Shown here: positions 1 through 5,626 of the stretch, piece by piece
How the letters are laid out: each line of letters starts with the position of its first letter
Numbering within the stretch: position 1 is the stretch's first letter
Origin: Candidatus Cloacimonadota bacterium
Lineage (GTDB): Bacteria; Cloacimonadota; Cloacimonadia; JGIOTU-2
Direction of reading: 5' to 3'
NCBI GenBank assembly: GCA_021158425.1
Contig: JAGGUR010000113.1
Location: 1 to 5,794, forward strand
DNA: 5,794 bases
Translations under genes and position numbers: made by a program
The notes under the pieces: model-generated
Seen by the model: only the letters and a program-made list of their open reading frames with translations
Told to the model about the DNA's origin: nothing
Database searches by the model: none

Positions 1-555
1 CTTACACAGGCAGAGAGAACAAATCCAGATATAAAAAGTTTAGAAATAGTAAAAAAGATTTCAAAAAAAGGTTATCTAATTGCTAAAGGAAATTTTTTAC
101 CTTCAATAAATCTTCAATTTCAAAAGCAATTTGAAAGTGATGATAAATTGGATTTTGATGGAGAAGATAGTTGGAATTTAGTAGCAGTTGCTTCGTTTCC
201 TGTTTTCCAGAGCGGTGCAAATCTTACTAATCTAAAAAGAAGTAAATATGAATATTTGAAAACAAAACTGCAAATGGATGATGCAAAGGATAAAATATTG
301 ATGGGAACAAAAAATAGTTTCTATAATCTTGTTACAAAAGCAAAAAAGGTTAACAGTGCAAAGGTGGCTTTTGAGAATGCAAAAGAGAATCATAAAATTC
401 TAAACGACCTCTATGAGCAAGGAATGGTTACAAATACGGAACTTTTAGACGCAGAAATTATACTATTTGGTGGTGAGATGAATTTAACATCTGCATATTA
501 TGATTATATTCTTGCAAAGTATAATCTGGATAAGTTTGTTGGCGAGCAAAAGTAG
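1..555 (+). CDS. TolC-family outer-membrane efflux channel, C-terminal part (5' truncated)
   Basis: This is the last 184 codons of a TolC/OEP-type outer-membrane factor, the exit duct of a tripartite pump. The frame is open back to base 1, so the gene begins outside the window; the TTG at 148 is only an internal codon. The visible part matches the second of the two internal OEP repeats. It starts with a helix containing a TNPDIKSLE segment (residues 7-15), typical of the repeat start. Next comes a GNFLPSINL turn into a beta strand (30-38), then the second barrel strand region with FPVFQSG (about 66-72). Two long amphipathic helices (about 80-125 and 126-170) follow, with a YEQGMVTNTELLDAE hairpin (138-152) and a final AYYDYILAKYNLDKFVG helix. 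The family assignment rests on this order and these motifs. Adaptor and pump genes downstream on the same strand support the role. The substrate is unknown. Confidence 0.9.
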   Translation, partial: LTQAERTNPDIKSLEIVKKISKKGYLIAKGNFLPSINLQFQKQFESDDKLDFDGEDSWNLVAVASFPVFQSGANLTNLKRSKYEYLKTKLQMDDAKDKILMGTKNSFYNLVTKAKKVNSAKVAFENAKENHKILNDLYEQGMVTNTELLDAEIILFGGEMNLTSAYYDYILAKYNLDKFVGEQK

Positions 556-627
556 CAAAATGAATTTTTATAATTATTTTTACTTTGCCAATTTAAGGAG
601 CGACAGTGTAAACAGAGACACACCTGG

Positions 628-662
628 TTAAACTTGTTCATACAGAATTTATAATCCTGTAT
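628..662 (+). promoter_or_regulatory. Candidate promoter with a dyad centred near the -10 box
   Basis: A perfect TATAAT lies at 650-655, with a weak -35-like TTAAAC at 628-633 (16-base spacer). The two halves ATACAG (640-645) and CTGTAT (657-662) form a perfect 6-bp inverted repeat with an 11-base centre that contains the -10 box. This arrangement is what a repressor operator would look like, so the adaptor gene may have its own regulated promoter besides read-through from the channel gene. TATAAT arises easily in AT-rich DNA, and the main sigma factor preference of this organism is unknown. The same dyad followed by a few T could instead be a weak hairpin after the channel gene. Confidence 0.3.
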
Positions 663-683
663 TTTAAAAATAAACACCGTTAT

Positions 684-699
684 TCTGATAAAATCGGGA
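684..699. repeat. Decayed copy of the CCCGATAAATCGGG palindromic repeat
   Basis: The bases TTCTGATAAAATCGGGA resemble the perfect palindrome at 2026-2041, with the right arm ATCGGGA intact and the left arm altered (TTCTGAT in place of TCCCGAT) plus one extra A. It lies in the leader between the channel and adaptor genes. Similarity over so short a stretch is suggestive only; it gains weight because two clearer copies occur elsewhere in this window. Confidence 0.35.
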
Positions 700-735
700 G
701 TGTTAGACCAATAAATATAAAAAGTAATCTTATGG

Positions 736-741
736 AAGGAG
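736..741 (+). promoter_or_regulatory. Ribosome binding site of the adaptor gene
   Basis: AAGGAG ends nine bases before the ATG at 751. This strong Shine-Dalgarno match fixes the adaptor start, and it contrasts with the four-helix-bundle gene, which has none. Confidence 0.85.
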
Positions 742-750
742 AATCAAAAA

Positions 751-1794
751 ATGAAAAAGCAAAAAATATTAAATAGTGTTTCAACTATTCTTTTATTTAT
801 TCTTGTATTAACTGGCTGTAATAGGAAGGGAAAAATAAAAGAAGAGGAATCCAAAATTACTTATGCTGGTAGTAATTATGTTAAGGTTGCACCTGTTGAG
901 AGAAAGACAATCTATACATATCTTGAATATTCAGGCACATTATTTTCTGAAAAATCTGCTGACATTGCCCCTGATTTATCAGAAAGAATTATTAAATATA
1001 AAGTTCAAAAAGGAGATTTTGTAAAAAAGGGTAATGTATTAGCAATTATGGACAGTACACAATTTTTACAGGCAAAGGCACAGTTTGAGAGTGCTAAAAA
1101 AAGTTATATTAGAATGCTTGCACTAAAGGAAAATGGCTCTATTGATGAGCAAACATTTGACCAGGTAGAAGCGGGTTATAAGTCTGCAAAGGCTGGATAT
1201 GAATTTATGCTCGCAAACAAAGAAATAAAAGCCCCTTTTGACGGATTCATAACTGCCAAATTGAAAAACGAAGGCGAAGTTTTTAGTCAAATGTCAATGG
1301 GTCCCACGGGCCCAGCAATTCTTCGTTTAGTAAATATTGATACATTGAAAGCAAAAATACAGGTATCGGATGTGGATGTAAATAAGATTAAAAAAGGTGC
1401 AAAAGCAATAATTTTCGCTGATAACTTCCCTGATAAAAAATTTTATGGAGAAGTAAGTTTTCTCTCTCAAGAAGCAGATATGATGTCTGGAACATTTACC
1501 TGTGAAATAACTATCAATAATAAAAATCATTTGTTAAAGCCATTTCAGTTTGTTAAAGTAAAAATTATAATTGCAGAAAAGAATAATACATTAGTTGTTC
1601 CTCAAAATGCAGTTGTTAATAATAATGAGATATTTGTTGTTGAAAATGATAGAGCAGTTAAAAGAACAGTAATCTTGGGTCTACAAAATGAAAACGAAAT
1701 TGAAGTAGTAAAAGGGGTTTTAGATGGCGAGACAATTGTTGTAAGTGGCAATGTTGGATTAAAAGACAATTCACTAGTCGAGATTAAGAATTAA
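751..1794 (+). CDS. RND efflux periplasmic adaptor lipoprotein (HlyD/AcrA-type membrane fusion protein)
   Basis: This 347-residue adaptor couples the inner-membrane pump to the outer-membrane channel. Residues 1-22 are a lipoprotein signal peptide: a basic MKKQK start, a hydrophobic core and a lipobox LTGC with the acylated cysteine at 23. Known adaptor domains follow in order. They are a first lipoyl half (about 70-103, with VQKGDFVKKGNVLAIMDS), a short alpha-helical hairpin (about 104-157, two helices joined at NGSIDEQ), a second lipoyl half (about 158-180, IKAPFDGFITAKL...GEVF), a beta-barrel (about 190-273, from LRLVNIDTLKAKIQV to FQFVKVKI) and a membrane-proximal domain (about 278-346, starting LVVPQNAVV). 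The short hairpin is as in many HlyD_D23/YknX-like adaptors rather than the longer coiled coils of HlyD itself. The start is chosen for its ribosome binding site and signal peptide. It lies between the channel and pump genes on the same strand. Confidence 0.93.
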   Translation: MKKQKILNSVSTILLFILVLTGCNRKGKIKEEESKITYAGSNYVKVAPVERKTIYTYLEYSGTLFSEKSADIAPDLSERIIKYKVQKGDFVKKGNVLAIMDSTQFLQAKAQFESAKKSYIRMLALKENGSIDEQTFDQVEAGYKSAKAGYEFMLANKEIKAPFDGFITAKLKNEGEVFSQMSMGPTGPAILRLVNIDTLKAKIQVSDVDVNKIKKGAKAIIFADNFPDKKFYGEVSFLSQEADMMSGTFTCEITINNKNHLLKPFQFVKVKIIIAEKNNTLVVPQNAVVNNNEIFVVENDRAVKRTVILGLQNENEIEVVKGVLDGETIVVSGNVGLKDNSLVEIKN

Positions 1795-1838
1795 GGATGA
1801 CTGGCAAGACAAGAATGGACATAGACTTATTTTATCAT

Positions 1839-1895
1839 AAATGACTAATATCAAATTTCTAATTTCTAATAAAATTTCAAATGACAAATATTAAA
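1839..1895 (+). repeat. 40-bp-offset direct repeat spanning the four-helix-bundle start codon
   Basis: Seventeen bases at 1839-1855 (AAATGACTAATATCAAA) and 1879-1895 (AAATGACAAATATTAAA) agree at 15 positions. The second copy carries the real start codon at 1881. The first copy carries an ATG at 1841 that also reads MTNIK but in another frame, giving a 17-residue reading frame that stops at 1892-1894, just inside the real gene. It is either a relic of duplication or a small upstream frame that affects translation. Confidence 0.5.
1847..1859. repeat. Left arm of 13-bp perfect inverted repeat
   Basis: AATATCAAATTTC is the exact reverse complement of 2262-2274, and the pair brackets the four-helix-bundle gene. 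Confidence 0.6.
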
Positions 1896-2249
1896 AAATA
1901 CGATTTGGAAGAAAGAACTGCTAAATTTGGAGAAAATATAATTGAATTTGCTAAAGAAATACCTAAAAATCCAATAACATTACCATTGATTACTCAGTTG
2001 GTAAAGTCAGGCACAAGTGTTGGAGTCCCGATAAATCGGGATGAAGCAGATTGTGCTGAATCTAAAAAAGATTTTGAACATAAAATTGGCATTTGCAAAA
2101 AAGAATCTAAAGAAGCAAAACATTGGCTAAGAATGATTGCTAAAGCAGTGCCAGAATTAAAAGAAAAATCAAGAAAATATTGGAAAGAAGCTAATGAATT
2201 GAATCTAATATTCTCAACAATAGTTATAAAATCACGAAAGAAAAAATGA
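1881..2249 (+). CDS. Four-helix-bundle protein of the 23S rRNA intervening-sequence (IVP/S23) family
   Basis: This 122-residue protein is near the usual length of about 115-120. Recognisable family segments are KYDLEERTAKFGENIIEFAK (6-25), the helix ending LVKSGTSVG (40-48), EADCAESKKDFEHKIGICKKE (from 55), KHWLRMIAKA (from 80) and a last helix ending LNLIFSTIV. The fold is a small helical bundle. Relatives are encoded in 23S rRNA intervening sequences, and Avd of diversity-generating retroelements is a homologue. The cellular role of most members is unknown, and nothing ties this one to efflux. The family usually reads GTSVGANY-x-EA; here ANYx is replaced by VPINRD (49-54), which is exactly the translation of a palindromic repeat at 2025-2042. 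The frame stays open, so the gene may still be expressed, but this conserved turn is lost. No Shine-Dalgarno sequence precedes the ATG; the start is chosen from the family N-terminus. Confidence 0.88.
   Translation: MTNIKKYDLEERTAKFGENIIEFAKEIPKNPITLPLITQLVKSGTSVGVPINRDEADCAESKKDFEHKIGICKKESKEAKHWLRMIAKAVPELKEKSRKYWKEANELNLIFSTIVIKSRKKK
2025..2042. repeat. Palindromic repeat GTCCCGATAAATCGGGAT inside the four-helix-bundle gene
   Basis: TCCCGAT and ATCGGGA (2026-2032 and 2035-2041) are perfect 7-bp arms around a two-base AA centre. The 18 bases fill codons 49-54 exactly (V-P-I-N-R-D). Related copies lie at 5595-5611 (differing by one base in the palindrome) and, decayed, at 684-699. It looks like a dispersed palindromic element that landed in frame in a gene. 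Confidence 0.7.
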
Positions 2250-2261
2250 TATTGGATATTT

Positions 2262-2274
2262 GAAATTTGATATT
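2262..2274. repeat. Right arm of 13-bp perfect inverted repeat
   Basis: GAAATTTGATATT is the exact reverse complement of 1847-1859. It begins 12 bases after the four-helix-bundle stop codon. Confidence 0.6.
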
Positions 2275-2355
2275 TTATTTGGTATTAGAAATTCGGATTT
2301 AGAAATTTTTTAACTAAAAAAGATGCATAACAAATGAATAAAATAATAAATTATA

Positions 2356-2371
2356 CTCTGTGCCTCTGTGG
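2356..2371 (+). repeat. CTCTGTGC-CTCTGTGG two-copy motif just upstream of the pump gene
   Basis: The 8-base units CTCTGTGC and CTCTGTGG lie in tandem, ending nine bases before the pump's ribosome binding site. From memory, similar CTCTGTG-type strings recur between genes in some environmental bacterial genomes, so this may be a dispersed intergenic repeat. A GTG at 2360 within it is in frame with the pump, but it would add ten untypical residues and is not the likely start. Confidence 0.35.
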
Positions 2372-2380
2372 CAAAATATA

Positions 2381-2384
2381 GGAG
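2381..2384 (+). promoter_or_regulatory. Ribosome binding site that decides the pump start
   Basis: GGAG lies five bases upstream of ATG 2390. It would be inside the coding region if the in-frame GTG at 2360 were used, so it favours ATG 2390. Confidence 0.75.
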
Positions 2385-2389
2385 AAAGA

Positions 2390-5300
2390 ATGAAATTACC
2401 AGAATTTTCTGTAAATAGAAAAGTTACTGTCACAATGCTCACGATTTTAGTTATCATTTTAGGCATTGTGGCTTTTTCTCAACTTGGATTAGAGATGCTG
2501 CCCGATTTGGACTATCCAATTATCTCAATAGTTACATATTATCCGGGAGCCGCATCTGAAGATGTTGAAGAAGTTATTACAAAACCTATGGAATCTATTA
2601 TCGCAGGTGTAAAAAGAATTAAAAATATAAAATCGGAAAGCTTAGAAAATGTTTCTATGATAATGGTTGAATTTTCTTGGGGAACAAATCTGGATTTTGC
2701 AGCTCAGGATTTGCGAGATGCTATTGATATGATAATAGACTATCTTCCTGATGATGCCCAAAAACCAATGGTTATGAAAACGAACCTCTCTCAGATGCCG
2801 GTTTTGGTTTATGGTGTAACTGGGATGGAAAATACTTATAAATTACGAAAAACTTTGGAAGATGAAGTAGAAACAAAATTGAAACATTTAGATGGAGTTG
2901 CTTCAGTTATGGTTATGGGAGGTGAAGAAGCAGAAAAACAAGTTATAGTTGATAAAGTTAAGTTAGAACAAAATAATATTTCTATAGATGATGTAGTTAA
3001 TATTTTAAGGGCTCAAAATCTTAATGTGTCTGCTGGTCATCTTGTAAAGCGTCAAAATGAATTCTTATTGCGAACTGTCGGAGAATACAAATCTATCAAA
3101 GAGATTGAAAATACACCTGTCTCGGTCACTAAATCAGGAAGTGTCATTTATGTTAAAGATATTGCAAAAGTTGTAGATGGCTTCAAAGAAGAACGATATT
3201 ACATACGAACTAACAAAAAGCCAACTGTAATGATGATGGTTACAAAAGAATCAGGAGCAAATACACTTAAAGTTTCTAATAAAGTGAAAGAAAGATTAGA
3301 TGAAATAAGGCAAGAATTACCACAAAATATAGAATTCTATGAAATTTTTGACCAAGGATTCATAGTTAATAAAGTGACTACTAAAACAAGTACAAATGCG
3401 ATTCAGGGTGCTCTGCTTGCAATAATAGTAATGTTCCTATTTTTACGAAATTGGCGACCAACTTTCGCAATTTCTTTCGCAATTCCTGTTTCCATAATTG
3501 CCACATTCATACCTATCTACCTCGCTAAGTATTCATTAAATATTATGACATTAGGAGGGCTTGCACTTGGCGTCGGTATGCTGGTAGATAATGCAGTGGT
3601 GGTTATTGAAAATATCTATCGGCATCTGGAGATGGGTAAAAATAGAATAACTGCTGCTAAGATTGGCGCTTCAGAAGTAGGAATGGCAATTACTGCATCA
3701 ACATTAACAACTATTGCAGTGTTTTTCCCGGTAATTTTTGGCGGTGGAATGGTTGGCCACTTGGTTAGAGGATTGGCTTTGACTGTTGCTTTTGCACTTT
3801 TTGCTTCTCTATTTGTTGCATTAACAATCGTGCCAATGATCGCTTCAATTCTTTTCAAAAAACGAAGTTCTGCAGCTGAATATAAAAAAGCAGCAGGAGA
3901 GAGTGCATTCAATAAACTTAAAACAACATATTTGAAAGTACTTAATTGGACATTAAAACATCGTGCAAAAACTCTCATTCCTGTTGCTATTCTGTTTATA
4001 ATTTCCATTGCTCTTATTCCAGTAATTGGCACAGAATTTATTCCAAAATCAGATATGCCAATGCAGGTGTTAAAACTCAGAATGCCGGTTGGAACTAACC
4101 TAAAAGAAACAAATATGGTAATCTCTCAATTAGAGGATATTGTCAGTAATATTAAAGAAGTAAAATATGTTATGGGTATGGCAGGTCCAATGACTGAAGC
4201 CGGAGCATCGGCTGACCCGGGAAATCCTTCTGATGTGAATGAAGGAACAGTATTTTTCAGGCTTGTCAATAAAGAAGATAGAAATAGAACCTCAGACGAG
4301 ATATTGGAAGAGATAAGAAAGAATACTCCAAAATTAGAGGGTACAGAATTGACCGTTATGGATATGTCCGGGCAAATGATGGGTGGAGAAGAAGCTCCTA
4401 TTACAATAAAAATATTTGGCAAGGATTTATCCGAGCTAAAATCTATCAGTAATGAAATTGAAAGAAGAATTGTTGATATTCGTGGAATCAGAGATGTGGA
4501 TAACTCTGTTAAGGAAGGCAAACCAGAACTACATTTAATTATTGATAGGGATAAAGCTTTTCGCTATGGACTTACAACAGCCCAAGTTGCTTCTGCTGTA
4601 AGAACTGCTACTTACGGAACAGTTGCTGGAATATTTAGAGAAGCAGGCGATGAAATTGATATCCGCGTGCGGATGAACGAAGAAAGTAGAAACAGTTTGC
4701 AGGATGTTGAAAATATTAACATTACGAGTCCAATAGGATTTACAATCCCTTTGAAACAAGTAGTTCACATTGAAAAGGGAGAAGGTCCAATCAAAATTTC
4801 CAGAGAGCATCAGACACGCAAAGCAACAATTACAGCCAATGTATTTGGAAGAGACCTTGGCAGTACTGTTAAAGAAATTCAAACAGCAATTAAAGATGTG
4901 AAAGTAAATTTGCCTTCTGGCTATTTTATAGAAATTGGTGGTTCATACAAAAATATGAAGGACAGTTTCACAATTTTATTGTATGCTCTCCTTTTAGCTA
5001 TGATAGTTGTATATGTAATAATGGCTTCCTTATTTGAATCTTTCACACATCCACTTGTAATAATGTTTACACTCCCACTTGCAATTATTGGAGTTGTCTT
5101 GCTATTATTAATAACAGGAACAGCACTTAGCATCCCATCATTTGTAGGAATAATTATATTAGCTGGAATCGTAGTTAACAATGGCATTGTGCTTATTGAC
5201 CACACTAACCAACTGCGAAGACAAGGATTGGAAAAGCATCAAGCACTCATTCAAGCTGGAGGTGATAGAATTCGTCCTGTTTTGATTACTGCTATCACAA

Positions 5301-5503
5301 CCATTTTTGGAATGCTACCAATGGCAATTAGCACAAGCCAGGGGGCGGAAATGAGAGCACCAATGGCTATCTCTGTAATTGGTGGGCTTATTACCGCAAC
5401 TTTCTTTACATTACTTGTTATCCCAACAATTTATAGCATAGTTGACCATATCTCATATAAGACAGAAAAAGGTATTATGAAGACATTGCAAGGCGAAGAT
5501 TAA
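2390..5503 (+). CDS. RND-family efflux pump, inner-membrane permease (HAE1-like, AcrB/MdtB-type)
   Basis: This complete 1037-residue protein has the normal RND pump length. The start MKLPEFSVNRKVTVTML leads into TM1 (about 10-30), followed by the hallmark LGLEMLPDLDYP and YPGAASEDVEEVITKPME. The first periplasmic porter and docking region runs to about 330. TM2-TM6 follow (about 337-490), then TM7 near 540, a second porter region (about 560-860), and TM8-TM12 (about 865-1020). TM4 reads GVGMLVDNAVVVIEN: D400 matches AcrB Asp407, but N401 stands where AcrB has Asp408. TM10 reads GIVVNNGIVLID, with N930 in place of AcrB Lys940. Such changes are, as I recall, common in this HAE1-like branch; the TM4 sequence argues against a CzcA-type heavy-metal pump (VDGAVV). 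A Met-rich patch VMDMSGQMM spans 656-664. The pump uses ion-motive force to export substrates through the adaptor and channel encoded upstream; its substrate is unknown. Start chosen from GGAG at 2381 and the family N-terminus. Confidence 0.95.
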   Translation: MKLPEFSVNRKVTVTMLTILVIILGIVAFSQLGLEMLPDLDYPIISIVTYYPGAASEDVEEVITKPMESIIAGVKRIKNIKSESLENVSMIMVEFSWGTNLDFAAQDLRDAIDMIIDYLPDDAQKPMVMKTNLSQMPVLVYGVTGMENTYKLRKTLEDEVETKLKHLDGVASVMVMGGEEAEKQVIVDKVKLEQNNISIDDVVNILRAQNLNVSAGHLVKRQNEFLLRTVGEYKSIKEIENTPVSVTKSGSVIYVKDIAKVVDGFKEERYYIRTNKKPTVMMMVTKESGANTLKVSNKVKERLDEIRQELPQNIEFYEIFDQGFIVNKVTTKTSTNAIQGALLAIIVMFLFLRNWRPTFAISFAIPVSIIATFIPIYLAKYSLNIMTLGGLALGVGMLVDNAVVVIENIYRHLEMGKNRITAAKIGASEVGMAITASTLTTIAVFFPVIFGGGMVGHLVRGLALTVAFALFASLFVALTIVPMIASILFKKRSSAAEYKKAAGESAFNKLKTTYLKVLNWTLKHRAKTLIPVAILFIISIALIPVIGTEFIPKSDMPMQVLKLRMPVGTNLKETNMVISQLEDIVSNIKEVKYVMGMAGPMTEAGASADPGNPSDVNEGTVFFRLVNKEDRNRTSDEILEEIRKNTPKLEGTELTVMDMSGQMMGGEEAPITIKIFGKDLSELKSISNEIERRIVDIRGIRDVDNSVKEGKPELHLIIDRDKAFRYGLTTAQVASAVRTATYGTVAGIFREAGDEIDIRVRMNEESRNSLQDVENINITSPIGFTIPLKQVVHIEKGEGPIKISREHQTRKATITANVFGRDLGSTVKEIQTAIKDVKVNLPSGYFIEIGGSYKNMKDSFTILLYALLLAMIVVYVIMASLFESFTHPLVIMFTLPLAIIGVVLLLLITGTALSIPSFVGIIILAGIVVNNGIVLIDHTNQLRRQGLEKHQALIQAGGDRIRPVLITAITTIFGMLPMAISTSQGAEMRAPMAISVIGGLITATFFTLLVIPTIYSIVDHISYKTEKGIMKTLQGED

Positions 5504-5530
5504 GAACGATAAACACATAAAAAGTCATAA

Positions 5531-5584
5531 ATTGGGTAATTGGTAAATTAGTAAATTGGTTGAATCGGTTGAATCGGTTGAATC
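5531..5584 (+). repeat. Degenerate 8-9 bp tandem array
   Basis: Three exact copies of GGTTGAATC lie at 5558-5566, 5567-5575 and 5576-5584. They are preceded by drifting AT-rich relatives (ATTGGGTA, ATTGGTAA, ATTAGTAA, ATTGGTTG, from 5531). The array appears to grade from an AT-rich unit to the GGTTGAATC unit. It lies 27 bases after the pump stop codon. No hairpin terminator is seen between the stop codon and the array. Confidence 0.7.
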
Positions 5585-5594
5585 AGGAGATTGC

Positions 5595-5611
5595 GTCCCG
5601 ATAAATCTGGA
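5595..5611. repeat. Near-perfect copy of the CCCGATAAATCGGG palindromic repeat
   Basis: GTCCCGATAAATCTGGA matches the copy at 2025-2041 except for one base (T for G at 5608), which breaks one pair of the palindrome. It sits between the tandem array and the GC-richer block. Confidence 0.6.
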
Positions 5612-5626
5612 GAATAGACTTCCCTT

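Larger units (their letters stand above)
1839..2310 (+). mobile_element. Putative small cassette: four-helix-bundle gene between imperfect inverted repeats
   Basis: AT-rich phrases upstream of the 1881 gene recur as reverse complements downstream of it. AATATCAAATTTC at 1847-1859 is an exact 13-base inverted match to GAAATTTGATATT at 2262-2274. AATTTCTAAT (1854-1863 and again 1861-1870) matches ATTAGAAATT at 2284-2293, and a further relative sits at about 2298-2307. The order of these phrases is partly conserved, so the flanks look like diverged, rearranged copies of one repeat. The unit sits between adaptor and pump genes that normally lie next to each other. No transposase or clear target-site duplication is seen, so if mobile it would move by help from elsewhere. 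The outer limits given are approximate. AT-rich DNA produces some such matches by chance, but a 13-base exact one in the right place is less likely. Confidence 0.4.

Noticed and set aside
148..150. TTG as the start of a short 135-residue protein.
   Set aside because: The frame is open upstream to base 1 and encodes OEP-family sequence there, so this is an internal leucine codon.
640..665. Rho-independent terminator after the channel gene.
   Set aside because: The 6-bp stem is AT-rich, the loop is 11 bases, and the T run is short and soon interrupted. A dyad over a promoter fits equally well.
1327..1530. Minus-strand 67-codon open frame inside the adaptor gene.
   Set aside because: Antisense shadow of the adaptor beta-barrel region, with no ribosome binding site or recognisable motif.
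2360..2389. Alternative GTG start adding ten residues (MPLWQNIGER) to the pump.
   Set aside because: The extension would encode the ribosome binding site and the CTCTGTG repeat, and RND pumps of this type begin a few residues before TM1, which matches ATG 2390.
4126..4521. Minus-strand open frame of 131 codons inside the pump gene (others at 3616-4032, 4535-4882 and 4921-5205).
   Set aside because: All are antisense to strongly conserved RND coding sequence, have no recognisable family content, and follow the codon pattern of the sense gene.
5531..5611. CRISPR-like array.
   Set aside because: Units are only 8-9 bases and directly abut with no spacers; no cas genes are visible.
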